Below, piece after piece: positions 26,438-36,477 of a DNA stretch of 64,000 nt; within the stretch, counting starts at the first letter, position 1, and each line of letters opens with the position of its first letter. Below the pieces are notes generated by a model, which was not told where the DNA came from, did not search any database, and saw only the letters and a program-made list of their open reading frames with translations. The DNA lies in assembly GCA_963730225.1 (NCBI GenBank), contig CAVSQX010000001.1, positions 992,001 to 1,056,000 of the forward strand. The letters run 5' to 3'. The position numbers and the translations under genes are program-made. The DNA is from CAVSQX01 sp963730225. Its GTDB lineage: Bacteria; Planctomycetota; Phycisphaerae; Tepidisphaerales; Tepidisphaeraceae.

Positions 26438-28139
26438 TCACTGCCGCAGATTCACCGCTTCGGTTTTTGCTCCGTCGGCGCAGACCATCGGGCTTGCCGC
26501 GTTGGAAAGATCGCCACCGTCGATTGTGATTTGCGAACTGCCCGTGCCTTCCAGCCGAAGAAATACCGCCGCGGGGGAAATCAGGCGGCTGGCGGCCAGA
26601 AGCAGTCGTTTCGATTCACTCACGCGCAACGTGCACTGGGCCTGAGGATTTCCGCCCAGGCTCAGGGCGATGAGCGAAGCGTCCTGGACCCGCTGGAAGA
26701 CCAGCGCGGGCCGCAGGTCGGGCTGGGCGGTTTGAAGTCGCACGTTGTTCATCGTCAAGTCCGCGGACGTTTCGGGCGAACATGCCGTACGCCGGCAGCC
26801 GGCCTAGCTCGAAATATTCACCGTTGCGCTGAGGAACATCGCGGATGGCCGCATCTTCCGCGGTGCCGCCGCCGCCGAAGGTGATGTGAACGTTGTCGAA
26901 GGAAATCTCCTCGAGCCAGCAATCGTTAATGCCGTTGAGCACGATGCAGGAGCGGATTTCGCCGACGTTGTAGTTGCCGATCACGGGCGAGTCGGGCAGT
27001 TGATCCGGCTGGGCGGTGACGAAGGCGCGGATGTCGCTGAAGGAGATGTTTCGCACAATTCCGGCGGCTCGCTGGGCGGCCGGTGAGGTTGAGGGTTCCG
27101 TAGCCGGGCCGTGGTCTCGAGCCGTCCGTGGGCCCACGCCGATGGAGATCGGGCCGGTGACATCCTGCATCAGGAGATTGGAGAAGCTCATGTTCTCGAA
27201 CCGCGAGCCGGGGTAGCAGTGCATTTTGATGGGACAGCCGTAGGCCTGATAGATGATGCAGTTGGAGACGACGACGTTCTGCGCGAATCCACCGCCGAAG
27301 CGAAACACCGACCAGCGGGTGCTGAACGAACAATTGGTCACGGCGATAAACTGACAACTGCCGAAAAGGGCGCAAGCATCGTCCTGAGATTCGACGATGC
27401 AATTCACGAGGTTCACATGCTGAGCCGAGATGAAGTGGAAGCCGTCGTTGTTGTGATTGACCCGGCTGTGAATGTGGACGCCGTCGGCGCGCACGTAAGT
27501 GGATTGGATGATTCGCACGGCGTGAAATGCGCTGTCGGCCAGTTCCAGATTTTGCAAACGCAGATTTCGGCAGCGATAAAACAGAAGCGAGTACGGCCGA
27601 CGCGCCCCGCCGATGCCCGAGGGCGGCGGCTGGCCGCGGGTGGCACTGCGAAATAGATTGCCATTTCCGTCGATCACGCCGGGGCCTTCGACCGTTACGT
27701 TCAATGCATTGGCGGCAAACAGCAGCGCGACATGCCCGTCTTCCAGCGTCGAATCTCCACGCAGAGGAATGGCGTCCACGGCGTGGTAATGCGTGCCGTC
27801 GCCGGTGCCCAGAAGTTTTCCGCCGGCTTCGATGTGCAAGGTGATGTTGCTTTTGAGCTCGACGGTGCCGATGACGAAAACTCCGGCGGGAACAAGCACG
27901 GTGCCGCCGGAATGGGAGGCTGCGGAATCGATTGCATTCTGGAGCGCAGCGGTATCCAGCGTGACGCCGTCGCCTTTGGCTCCAAAATCGCGGATGTTGT
28001 AAATCGGCGCGGCGGACTGTTTGGAATCCATCGGCTCAGCGGATGCGACGGTCGGCCATGCCGCCGCGGCGCCGATCATGGGAAGCGCCGAGCCGACCCA
28101 TTGTCGCCGGGAGACGGATTTGTCGTCGGTTGGATTCAT
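26438..28139 (-). CDS. Exported pectate-lyase-like/GH28-type right-handed beta-helix protein, frame-disrupted
   Basis: About 566 residues if one base is removed. The N-terminus (SRRQWVGSALPMIGAAAAWPTVASA) resembles a Tat signal. YNIRDFGAKGDGVTLDTAALQNAIDSAA is the classic start of pectate_lyase_3/GH28 helices; NITLHIEAGGKLLGTGD, VTVEGPGVIDGNG, NHNNDGFHFISAQHVNLVNCIVESQDDACALF and NISFSDIRAF follow. The DG and DD acidic residues match a polygalacturonase-like active site. The frame changes near 26757-26758; removing one base joins ARNVRGL to TMNNVRLQTAQPDLRP. It is downstream of GH31 in one operon and probably acts on acidic plant polysaccharides. Confidence 0.83.
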
Positions 28140-28152
28140 AGGATAATTCTCG

Positions 28153-30508
28153 TCAGGGGATCGGGACGTCGACGGATCGACCGGAGTAGGAGATTTCGGC
28201 GTCGACTTTTTCCGCGGGTTCCGGACCGACGCCGACGCCGTCACGGACGCGGATAATTCGGAACGTTCGGTTTTCGAGCATGCCGGGGAACTGGCCGTGG
28301 CGTGGGACCGATGGTAAGGATTTTGCGGGAATCGTTCCAGGTCAGCGGGATCGTGGCGTAGACGCCTTTTTCATAATCGTAATTGTCGCCTTGGTCTTCG
28401 TAGAGGGTGAAGGTGCCGTCGGCGCCGGGGTAGATGCGAATCTCGATCGGATCGGCGGTTTTCTCCATCGCAGATTCCATCGGCGGAGCGAGGGGAATGA
28501 TCGAGCCGGCGCGGACGAGCAGAGGCAGAGTTTGGATCGGGCTGGGCATGTCGACGGATTGGCCGCCTGAAAAAGTTTTGCCGGTCCAGAAATCGAACCA
28601 GTTTGCGCCGGCGGGAAGATAGACCGAGCGAGTTTGAGCCGCGGGTTTGGTGACGGGGTTGACCATGATGGCGGGGCCGAACATGAATTGATCGGGAATG
28701 TCGAACACTTTGGGATCGGAAGCGAAATCGAAAACCAGGCCGCGCATCATGGTGGAATTGTCGTGGGTGACGGACCAGGCGAGCGAATAGATGTAGGGAA
28801 GCAGGCGGTAGCGGAGTTGATCGTAGGCGCGAAGGATTTTGAAGGTGTCGGGATTGAATCGCCAAAGCTCCTTGGGCTGATCGGTGCCGTGCACGCGGAA
28901 CATGGGGCAGAACGCGCCGAACTGAAACCAGCGCGTGAAAAGCTCGCAGAATTTCGGATCGGCGGGATTGCTGCCGAAGAATCCGCCGATGTCGGTGTTC
29001 CAGTAGGGAATTCCGGCGAGGCAGAAATTGAGGCCGGCGGGAATCTGGTGAGCGAGAACGGGCCAGGTGGCACGGATGTCGCCGGACCAGGTGATGGCGG
29101 CGTTGCGCTGCTGTCCCGGATACGCCGAGCGGGTGAGGATCAGCACGCGCTTGTCGGAGGATTGGGCGCGCTGGCCTTGATAAACGGCGGAGGTGGTCAT
29201 CAGCGGGTAGGCGTTGAAGACTTTCGCGCCCGGACCGGCGGCGGTAGTAAAATTGCGGAATTCGCCCCAGTGGCCGCTGAGCTCCGGTTCGGTGGCGTCG
29301 AGCCACCAGCCATCGATGCCGAGCGTGAAAAGATTCTTGGAAATCTGATTCCAGTAAATGGTGCGGGCCGTCGGATTGAAGGCGTCGTACCAACGCTGCT
29401 GGCCGTGCGGATAAACGCTGGCGATGATGGGTTCGTAGAGGGCGCCGGCTTTGTCTAATTCGTTGTAGTTTGCACCCGTGGTGTCGAACTTGGCCCAGAC
29501 GGAAATGAGCATGTGAATGTTTTCATCGTGCAGCTTGCGAAGCATTCCCTTGGGATCGTAGTAGCGCGACGGATCGAGCCGATGCGAACCCCAGGGTCCG
29601 GGCGACCAGTATTGCCAATCCTGAATGATGCCGTCGAGCGGAATGTGCCGGGTGCGGTATTGGTCGACGATCCAGAGCAGTTCGTCTTGCGAGGCGTAGC
29701 GTTCTTTTGATTGCCACAAACCCCAGGCCCATTTGCCGAGCATCGGAGCCGAGCCGGTAAGCTCGCGGTAATCGGAGATGGTCTGGTCGATGGCGGGACC
29801 GAACATCACGTAGTAGTCGATGCTGTCGCCGACTTCGGAGGACCATTGAACGGTGCCGGGATTCTCGGCGGTGCCGCAGGCGACGTCGGTGATCGACGGA
29901 TTGTCCCAGAGAATTCCGTAACCGGCGGAGCAGATCAGCACGGGCAGCGCAACATCGGTGTTGCGTTGCTGGAGGTGGACTTTGTGGCCGACGTAGTTCA
30001 TCCATCCATCCTGGTGCTGGCCGAGTCCGAACAAGCCGGCGCCGGTGGGAAGTTGGAAAGCTTGCGTGATTTTCCACGTCGGTTGGCCGGCGATTGTGAT
30101 GGGTTCCATGGATCGAGCGCCGTCGGCCGGCTCGGCGAGAAATGTTTTGCCGGCGGCGTCCTCAAAAATGAGCGAGCCGGTGGTCTTGTCAACCTGAGCC
30201 TGCATCGAAACAGTTTTGAGCACGATTCGGTCGGCCGATTCCTGAAGATTCCACTTCACATCCTGCGGCTTGGCGATGACGGAGAAGCTGGCATCCGGCG
30301 GAAGCTTGTCGGCGACGGTGCAGGTGACACGGATGACGCGATCGGTCCAGATTTGCACGCGCAGAATTCCCGTGGCCAACTGAAGTGTCATGCCGTTGGC
30401 ATCTCTTCCAACCGATTTGACGGGATTGGCGGCGGCGAGGATTGGACCTGCTACAAAAAGTCCGGCATAAAAACACAGGAGTGGTACCCGCGCCGTTTGA
30501 CGGATCAT
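28153..30508 (-). CDS. Exported GH31 family alpha-glycosidase, frame-disrupted at the 3' end
   Basis: About 784 residues with a signal peptide (LLCFYAGLFVAGPILAAA). GH31 marks are GLGQHQDGWMNYVGHKVHLQQ, KWAWGLWQSKERYASQDELL, PLDGIIQDWQYW, GIDGWWLDATEPELSG (nucleophile Asp), ITWSGDIRATWPVLAHQI (acid/base region) and YWNTDIGGFFG. Family members are alpha-glucosidases, alpha-xylosidases or transglucosidases; specificity is undecided. Near 28304-28306 an extra base shifts the frame. Without it the C-terminus reads TIGPRHGQFPGMLENRTFRI and runs to the stop at 28153. Its ATG overlaps the DUF4202 stop (ATGA). Confidence 0.87.
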
Positions 30509-31086
30509 TGCGATTCCTTCGGTGGGTTGAGGGCCAACTCCATCAGCCGTTTGGCCAGCGGCGGCAATTGCAATTCGGCCGCCGCCTCTCGTCCGTGCGG
30601 CGACATTTTGGCCCAGGTCCGTCGTAGGATGTTCACGATTTTCGTTTCCTCGTGCTTCGGGAAAAAATCACCGAATTCAAATTGCAGGAAGACGAGGCAG
30701 ACGACATCTTCCAGTGCCTGTGCTTCCGCGTCGGCTTTGAGCCGTTGCTTTTTCAGTAGTGAACGAACCCGATCGATCAGCGGCTGCTCATAGCCAACAT
30801 CACGCAGGATATCCGCGGCGGCGTCGGCGTGAAAATCGTACAGGCGCGTTCGCCAGCGCAGGTAGCCGGTGCGATCCATCGGATAGGAGCTGCGCGGAAT
30901 TTCCCATCGCCGCAGATGCTGGGCGCGGGCGGCCAATTGCAGGGCTTCGGATGCGTCCGGGTACAAGCGGCCGAGCCATTGCGTCATTCGCTGGGCGTAA
31001 AGCAGCGCCGTTCCTTTGGGATCGTTGGCGTTGGCGGCGTCGAATCGGTCGATGGCATTGGATAATTGCTGAGTCGTTTGTCCCAT
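30505..31086 (-). CDS. DUF4202 family protein
   Basis: A 193-residue cytoplasmic protein. Family-typical segments are RFDAANANDPKGTALLYAQRMTQWLGRLYPDAS, LQLAARAQHLRRWEIPRSSYPMDRTGYLRWRTRLYDFHA and EAQALEDVVCLVFLQFEFGDFFPKHEE. The His and Asp arrangement hints at an HD-like metal fold, but no activity is known to me. The last four bases overlap the GH31 start, an unexpected coupling of a cytoplasmic protein with exported glycosidases. Confidence 0.82.
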   Translation of the reverse strand: MGQTTQQLSNAIDRFDAANANDPKGTALLYAQRMTQWLGRLYPDASEALQLAARAQHLRRWEIPRSSYPMDRTGYLRWRTRLYDFHADAAADILRDVGYEQPLIDRVRSLLKKQRLKADAEAQALEDVVCLVFLQFEFGDFFPKHEETKIVNILRRTWAKMSPHGREAAAELQLPPLAKRLMELALNPPKESQ

Positions 31087-31111
31087 TGGTTATTCAGCCA
31101 TTTGTCATTGG

Positions 31112-31141
31112 TTCCGATTTCGGATTTCGGATTTCGTCATT
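31112..31141. repeat. Dispersed intergenic repeat (TTCGGATTTCG type), copy 1
   Basis: The gap between the divergent DUF4202 and yggS genes carries CGATTTCGGATTTCGGATTT followed by CGTCATT. An inverted relative lies after yggS at 31985-32033, so the copies bracket that gene. Confidence 0.5.
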
Positions 31142-31210
31142 CTGCAACCTACCCAACCAACAAAACGCCTCTATAATGCCGTCATGGAGGGATTTGGGAA
31201 GGAGCCGAGC

Positions 31211-31981
31211 GTGGCCAAGCGATCGCCGTTGGCGGAAAAGCTGGAGGAAGTGAAGCAGCGCATTGCCGCGGCGGCCATCAAGGCCAAGCGTCAGCCGTCG
31301 GAGGTGACGCTGCTGGCCGCCACCAAAACGGCGGGGCTGGAGCAGATTCGGGAATGTCTGCACCTGGGCGTGGCGGACCTTGGGGAAAGCCGGGTGCAGC
31401 AGTTGGCCCAGCGGGCGGGGCAGTTGAATGAATTTCTCCAGCGGCGGCAGGCGTTCGGCGACGCGGCGGTGCCGGAGAAGCTTCGCTGGCACATGGTCGG
31501 GCATCTCCAACGCAACAAGGTCAAGCAGGTTCTGCCGATCGTGAGCCTGATTCACAGCGTGGACAGCCTTCGCCTTGCCGAGGAATTGGACAGCGCTTCG
31601 GAAAAGCTGGAGAAGAAAACGGCGGTGCTGCTGCAGGTGAACGCCAGCGAGGAATCGCAAAAATCGGGCGTGGCGGTGGGAGCGGCGGTGCATCTTGCGG
31701 AGCAAATCGCGTCGATGCCGAACTTGCAACTCGGCGGCTTGATGACGATGGCCCCGTTCGACGGGGACGAAGGGCGGATTCGCCAATGCTTTTCCCGCAC
31801 GCGCGAGATTTTCGAGGAAATCCGCTGGCAGAAAATCGGCGGGTCGGGCATGCGGCATCTGAGCATGGGAATGAGCCACGATTTTGAATGGGCGATTGCC
31901 GAAGGGGCAACGATGGTGCGGATCGGGACGCTGCTGTTTGGCGGAAGCGTGCAGGACCATGAAGAAGTGAGCGAGGAATGA
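31211..31981 (+). CDS. yggS: YggS/PLPBP family pyridoxal-phosphate homeostasis protein
   Basis: A single-domain, fold-type III PLP-binding protein that buffers free PLP and has no known catalytic turnover. VTLLAATKTAGLEQIRECLHLG holds the PLP lysine (LLAATKT). The rest follows the family: DLGESRVQQ, LRWHMVGHLQRNKVKQVLPIVSLIHSVDSLRLAEEL, VLLQVNASEESQKSG, LGGLMTMAPFDGD, HLSMGMSHDFEWAIAEGATMVRIGTLLFG. I chose the GTG at 31211 because AAGGAG lies six bases upstream. An in-frame ATG at 31184 lacks a Shine-Dalgarno sequence and sits only 7 bases after a possible TATAAT -10 (31172-31177). Confidence 0.93.
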   Translation: MAKRSPLAEKLEEVKQRIAAAAIKAKRQPSEVTLLAATKTAGLEQIRECLHLGVADLGESRVQQLAQRAGQLNEFLQRRQAFGDAAVPEKLRWHMVGHLQRNKVKQVLPIVSLIHSVDSLRLAEELDSASEKLEKKTAVLLQVNASEESQKSGVAVGAAVHLAEQIASMPNLQLGGLMTMAPFDGDEGRIRQCFSRTREIFEEIRWQKIGGSGMRHLSMGMSHDFEWAIAEGATMVRIGTLLFGGSVQDHEEVSEE

Positions 31982-31984
31982 CAA

Positions 31985-32033
31985 AGTCCGAAATCCGAAA
32001 TTCGAATCAATGACGAATGCCCGAATGACGAAG
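31985..32033. repeat. Dispersed intergenic repeat, inverted copy 2
   Basis: Directly after the yggS stop, GTCCGAAATCCGAAATTCGA is followed by TGACGAATGCCCGAATGACG. The first part is the inverse of the tract at 31112-31141; the second is a second short motif (CGAATGACGAA). Confidence 0.5.
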
Positions 32034-32077
32034 AAATGCGGAGGCGGAGGTTCGCATCGGCCGCTCGGTTTTCCGGC

Positions 32078-32371
32078 ATGTGGGATTTTTTTGATTTTTT
32101 CCGATACTTCCTGGGCACAGTGGCGACGGTGTACGCCACCGTCGTGACGCTCCAGTCGCTGTGGGGATGGTACGTGTGGCTGGCGGGCAGCGACAAATAC
32201 GTCACTATGCTGCGCCGATATGTGATCGTGCACGGCCTGCGATTACGCTTCAGCACCTTCTGGGGAGACGTGCTGATTTCGCTCCTGTTGTGCGTGGCGT
32301 TTTTGCTGTTGTGGCGGGCCCATATTCGCATCTACCAATTGGGGGATACCCTGAGTGGGATTCGGCGGTAA
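32078..32371 (+). CDS. Small two-helix membrane protein
   Basis: A 97-residue protein beginning MWDFFDFFRYFLGTVATVYATVVTLQSLWGWYVWLAG, with a second hydrophobic segment GDVLISLLLCVAFLLLWRAHI. Two transmembrane helices are likely, with a basic loop (MLRRYVIVHGLRLRFS) between them. The ATG at 32078 is preferred to one at 32036 because the latter adds an Arg-rich stretch within the repeat boundary. It ends 4 bp before the next gene. Function unknown. Confidence 0.6.
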   Translation: MWDFFDFFRYFLGTVATVYATVVTLQSLWGWYVWLAGSDKYVTMLRRYVIVHGLRLRFSTFWGDVLISLLLCVAFLLLWRAHIRIYQLGDTLSGIRR

Positions 32372-32375
32372 CGGC

Positions 32376-33293
32376 ATGTCGGCGCAATCGCCCAACAGTC
32401 CGGAGTTGAAACTGCTGCCCGGCGCGGCCGCGGCGCCGGTGCTGGCGACGCCGACGACGCAAGCAACGCCGACAACCACACCCTCGCGCCAACTTTCGGA
32501 ATTGCCCAAGGATGAACTCGAAGCGATCGCCGAAGATTTGGGCGTCGACGCTACGGCGTGCAAAACGCGCCAGCATTTGGTGGCGGCGATTCACGATCGC
32601 CGGCAACTCATCGCTTCGCTGGATCGAGATGCGATGATCGACGTCGTCCGCTGGGGCCGCCGGCCGGTGACAGTCAGCGCGGGGGCGGAGCAGTTGGCGC
32701 AGGAAATCATCCGCATCCGCTCGATGAAATTTTCCGGGTTGTCGCACCGTGGATTGATCGCGCTGGCCCGGCTTCGGGGGGCGCAAGTCGAGGACGGCGA
32801 TACCGTGCCGGTGCTGGTGCGAAAGCTCAAGCGGCAGGAGGGATTTTTCACCCGGCTGAATCGCAAGCGGCGGGCGGTGCTGGGGTCGATGGTTTCTAAA
32901 ATGATCGGCGAAACCGATTCGCAGAGCGAGTATAAATTTCTGCCTTCGCCAGCACAGCCGACGCCATCGCAGCAAGCTCCGGTTGATCCGACTCCCCCGC
33001 CGGCGTCGAGCATCAAGGATGAAATCGAAGAATCCGGGCTGCTCGGCGGGCTGAGCAATCGAATCAAAAAAACCGCCGACAGCTATTTGAATCAGAAGCT
33101 CGACGAGATCGAATCGCGCATCGATCGCAAGCTCGATGAGATCGACCGCCGATTGGCCGAGTGGCGCGACAAGGAAATCGCCAATCGCATCCGCATTTTG
33201 AAGATCACGTTGTGGGCCAGCGTCATCGTGGCGGTGGTTTCGCTGATTTATTCCTATCTGAAAGTTTACGTGCCTCCCCTGCTTGGCAAGTGA
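32376..33293 (+). CDS. Tail-anchored protein with a SAP/Rho-N-like domain and coiled coil
   Basis: A 305-residue protein. Residues 25-80 (RQLSELPKDELEAIAEDLGVDATACKTRQHLVAAI) resemble SAP/Rho-N helical modules that often bind nucleic acid. A second helical stretch (FSGLSHRGLIALARLRGAQVEDGDTVPVLVRKLKRQEGF) is followed by a Pro-rich linker. A coiled coil (LNQKLDEIESRIDRKLDEIDRRLAEWRDKEI) precedes one C-terminal membrane helix (LWASVIVAVVSLIYSYLKVYV). It lies between a small membrane protein and an MFS transporter on the same strand. Function unknown. Confidence 0.65.
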   Translation: MSAQSPNSPELKLLPGAAAAPVLATPTTQATPTTTPSRQLSELPKDELEAIAEDLGVDATACKTRQHLVAAIHDRRQLIASLDRDAMIDVVRWGRRPVTVSAGAEQLAQEIIRIRSMKFSGLSHRGLIALARLRGAQVEDGDTVPVLVRKLKRQEGFFTRLNRKRRAVLGSMVSKMIGETDSQSEYKFLPSPAQPTPSQQAPVDPTPPPASSIKDEIEESGLLGGLSNRIKKTADSYLNQKLDEIESRIDRKLDEIDRRLAEWRDKEIANRIRILKITLWASVIVAVVSLIYSYLKVYVPPLLGK

Positions 33294-33296
33294 CCC

Positions 33297-34694
33297 ATGG
33301 CCACAACGGACGTTGTTTCCAGTTCCGGCCAAAGCGGGCGTCCGACGTTTCTGAGCACCATCGCCCGCGCTCTGCGGCACCGCAATTACCGGCTGTTTTT
33401 CTGCGGACAATTGGTTTCGCTGGTCGGCACTTTTCTCACGCAGATCGCCACGGTTTGGCTGGTTTATCGATTGACGCACAGCGCTTGGCTGTTGGGCGTG
33501 GTCGGATTCGCCGGGCAGCTGCCGATGTTTCTGATGATGCCGGTGGCCGGTGTCTGGGCCGACCGCGTGAACCGGCGAAACTTCGTTGTGCTGACGCAGG
33601 CCCTTTCCAGCCTCCAGTCGTGGGGGCTTTTTTTTGTGGCGTTCTGGTTCGGCAACAATCCCCACATCGCGGTGCCGGCGCTGATCGCACTGGCGGTGTT
33701 TCAGGGTTTGATCAATGCGTTCGATATGCCGGCTCGCCAGGCGTTTGTGGTGGAAATGGTGACCGACCGAAACGATCTGGCGAATGCGATCGCGCTGAAT
33801 TCCACGATGGTGCACGCGGCTCGACTTCTGGGACCGGCGGCGGCGGGGTTGCTGATTGCATGGGTGGGCGAAAGCGCATGCTTCCTGATCGATGCGGTGA
33901 GCTATCTGGCTGTGATTGCGGCGCTGTTGGCGATGAACGTGCAGCCGCGCGTGCTAAAGCCGCCGCGGAGCGTAATGCACGAATTGAAGGAGGGATTCAA
34001 TTATGTCTGGGGATTCGAACCGATCCGCATATTGCTTCTGCTGATGGCGCTGCTGAGCCTCAGCGGAATGCCGGCCTTGTCGACGCTGATGCCGATCTTC
34101 GGGGATTACTTCGGAGGCCCCAAACACGGGCCGGAGACTTTCGGGTTTCTCGGCGCTGCCTCCGGAGCCGGGGCCCTTTGCGGCGCGATTTTTCTCGCTT
34201 CGCGCAAAACGGTCGTCGGACTGGGACGGTGGATTGCCATCGCGTCGACGATTTTTGGCGTGGCGCTGGTGGCGTTTTCGCAATCGAGATGGCTTTGGCT
34301 GTCGCTGGCGATCGTGCCGATCGCGGGGTGGGGAATGCTGGTGAATTTCGCGTCGGCCAACACGATTTTGCAGACGCTCACCGACGACGACAAGCGCGGC
34401 CGGGTGATGAGCTTTTTCGGCGTGGCGTTTGTCGGCATGACGCCCTTTGGAAACCTACTGGCCGGACTAGCGGCCAACGAATTGACGCCGGTGGGCCAGC
34501 CGCAGTTTGTCGGAACGTCGCGCACGATTTTAATCGCCGGAATCATTTCGGTGCTTGCCGCACTGAGCTACATCCGCAAATTGCCCGCGCTGCGGCGGAT
34601 CGTTCGACCGATTTACGTGCAAAAAGGGATTCTTCCGCAAGTTGCCCAAGGTTTGCAGGCGGCGGACCAATTGACCGACGTCGGGGAACAATAG
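33297..34694 (+). CDS. MFS transporter, EntS/MFS_3-like exporter
   Basis: A 465-residue protein with about twelve membrane helices. Opening segments RALRHRNYRLFFCGQLVSLVGTFLTQIATVWLVYRLT and MPVAGVWADRVNRRNFVVLTQ, plus NAFDMPARQAFVVEMV and LNSTMVHAARLLGPAAAGLLIAWVG, are typical of the MFS_3 (EntS-type) branch. That branch exports siderophores or other small molecules. It starts 3 bp after the preceding stop. Nothing nearby identifies the substrate. Confidence 0.9.
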   Translation: MATTDVVSSSGQSGRPTFLSTIARALRHRNYRLFFCGQLVSLVGTFLTQIATVWLVYRLTHSAWLLGVVGFAGQLPMFLMMPVAGVWADRVNRRNFVVLTQALSSLQSWGLFFVAFWFGNNPHIAVPALIALAVFQGLINAFDMPARQAFVVEMVTDRNDLANAIALNSTMVHAARLLGPAAAGLLIAWVGESACFLIDAVSYLAVIAALLAMNVQPRVLKPPRSVMHELKEGFNYVWGFEPIRILLLLMALLSLSGMPALSTLMPIFGDYFGGPKHGPETFGFLGAASGAGALCGAIFLASRKTVVGLGRWIAIASTIFGVALVAFSQSRWLWLSLAIVPIAGWGMLVNFASANTILQTLTDDDKRGRVMSFFGVAFVGMTPFGNLLAGLAANELTPVGQPQFVGTSRTILIAGIISVLAALSYIRKLPALRRIVRPIYVQKGILPQVAQGLQAADQLTDVGEQ

Positions 34695-34815
34695 TTGAGT
34701 GTGCCGGCGCTGCGGAAAACTTAATCGGACGTGAAGATTTTCCGACTTTACTTCCAAATCGCGCCGGATGGCTGGTCGATAATCTTTGAGAAACCTGTCC
34801 CCAGCGAGATGCACC

Positions 34816-36477
34816 ATGAGCCAATCCGACGCCACAATTGAAGAAACTCAGATCGAATCGCCAAACAGCGGCCCCCGTTCGGGTTGGCTTGGATCGCTCC
34901 GCCGGCTCTTTACTCCAGACGCAAGGCCCACATCGAATATCGCGCCGGTCGATCCCGGCCCGCTGGACGATGGCAATTCGCGGTCATTTGTCGTGGCGCC
35001 GGGCGGATATCGAATCCGTCTGCCGGACAATGAGGATATGCATCAGGGCATACGCCAAATGCTGCCCAGCGTGCTGGACGGATTGAAGATTATTCCTCCG
35101 CTGCCGCAATTGGTGATCGAACTGCTGAAAGAAATTCAGAACCCCAACGCCTCGGCCGCCAGCGTGGGCAACATCGCGGCGGCTGATCCGGCGCTGGCGG
35201 CGTCGCTGCTGCGAACGGTCAACAGCGCGGCCTTTGGCCTGCACCGAAAGATCACCAACGTCGCCGACGCCGTGAATTATCTGGGGTTTGCCAGCGTCAA
35301 GACCATGGTTCTCCAACTCCAGTTGGATCAGGCGCTGGGCGGGCATACCGCGGTCAATCCTGACCTGGCGGATTTGTGGGTGCACAGCCTGATCGTGTCG
35401 TACATCGCCGACTGCATCGGGCGGCGTGTGCCGGGAGTCGATCGCGGTTTTGTTTCGACGCTGGGCCTTTTGCACGACATCGGAAAGATCGTAGTCCTGA
35501 CTCGATTCCCCGACCAGGCCAGAGAGCTGACCGCGGCACGGGCGGCCGATCCGGCGTCCAGCACGCTGGCTCAGGAAACGAAAATCCTGGGCGTGAATCA
35601 CGCCGATCTGGGCGCCAACGTGGCCGCTCAATGGGGTCTGCCCGGCGATCTGGTGCGGGCCATCCGATTTCACCATGTGCCGCAAAAGGCCTTTGAGCCG
35701 ACCGATCCCAAACCCCTGCACCAGGCCATGTACGTGCTGCAACTGGCCAACCAGTTGGCGAAATATTGTTACGTCTACTGCGACGAGCCAGAGATCGACG
35801 CGGTGGAGGATCCGGCGTTTGAAGCGCTCGGATTCCCGGTGGATCTGACCGCCCTTCTTGACCAGGCCGTACGGACCGCCGCGAGCCGGGCGATCTTCTT
35901 CGCGCAGGATGAAACGACCCAGGCTTCGCTTGCGGTGCGGCGGTTTCTGCAATTGCATCGCGGTGAAGCGGCGGCAAAACTGCTTGCGGCCCAGCAAGGC
36001 GCGTCGGCCGCGACGCAGGTGCGCATGGACGATGCCATGTGCGATTTCATGTTCGACAGGCTGGCCATCGCCGATCAGCCGGGTCAGGCTCATCGCCGGC
36101 TTCGAGCCAGCGGCGCCGCATCGGTTTCGGGACTGCAAACACTGGCCGCCGATATGCGGAAAAATCAAGCGAAGCTGGAACTTGCGGCCGAGGCCAATCT
36201 GCCGTTGGCCATGGTCGCTCACTGCGTGCTGGCGAACGTTCCACATGAGCGCGGCCAGCGCGTGGACGTCGTTCACGTGCTGGACAGTGGACGGGTCTCG
36301 CTGGCCATTCGCGCTGAAGGGCTGCGGTTTGCCAATCGCTTCGCATCATCCGACCAGCCCGCGACGCTTGCCGCGCTGGATTCGGAGCTGGCCAACGTTT
36401 TGAATCTCAAATGGTTCGATTCGATCGTCACGTCAACCGACGGCGGAACGCTCATTTTCACCGTCGCGGCCGGTTGA
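34816..36477 (+). CDS. HDOD domain signalling protein
   Basis: A 553-residue cytoplasmic protein. Residues about 85-290 form an HDOD domain: LDGLKIIPPLPQLVIELLKEIQNPNASAASVGNIAAADPALAASLLRTVNSAAFGL, then AVNYLGFASVKTMVL and LGLLHDIGKIVVLTRF. Unlike many HDOD proteins it keeps an HD pair, though I cannot confirm a full metal site. The C-terminal 250 residues are a separate helical and beta region without a named match. HDOD proteins take part in signalling linked to cyclic dinucleotides and stress. Its last 45 bases overlap the convergent rRNA methylase gene. Confidence 0.85.
   Translation: MSQSDATIEETQIESPNSGPRSGWLGSLRRLFTPDARPTSNIAPVDPGPLDDGNSRSFVVAPGGYRIRLPDNEDMHQGIRQMLPSVLDGLKIIPPLPQLVIELLKEIQNPNASAASVGNIAAADPALAASLLRTVNSAAFGLHRKITNVADAVNYLGFASVKTMVLQLQLDQALGGHTAVNPDLADLWVHSLIVSYIADCIGRRVPGVDRGFVSTLGLLHDIGKIVVLTRFPDQARELTAARAADPASSTLAQETKILGVNHADLGANVAAQWGLPGDLVRAIRFHHVPQKAFEPTDPKPLHQAMYVLQLANQLAKYCYVYCDEPEIDAVEDPAFEALGFPVDLTALLDQAVRTAASRAIFFAQDETTQASLAVRRFLQLHRGEAAAKLLAAQQGASAATQVRMDDAMCDFMFDRLAIADQPGQAHRRLRASGAASVSGLQTLAADMRKNQAKLELAAEANLPLAMVAHCVLANVPHERGQRVDVVHVLDSGRVSLAIRAEGLRFANRFASSDQPATLAALDSELANVLNLKWFDSIVTSTDGGTLIFTVAAG

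Noticed and set aside
26761..28153. A cohesin or carbohydrate-binding scaffold near the GH28-like gene that could pair with the dockerins
   Set aside because: The beta-rich sequence is accounted for by a right-handed beta-helix; no cohesin pattern is visible anywhere in the window.
34003..34030. GGGATTCGAACC-like string resembling a tRNA T-arm
   Set aside because: It lies inside the MFS transporter gene encoding WGFEPIRI; no acceptor, D-arm or anticodon stem can be formed around it.
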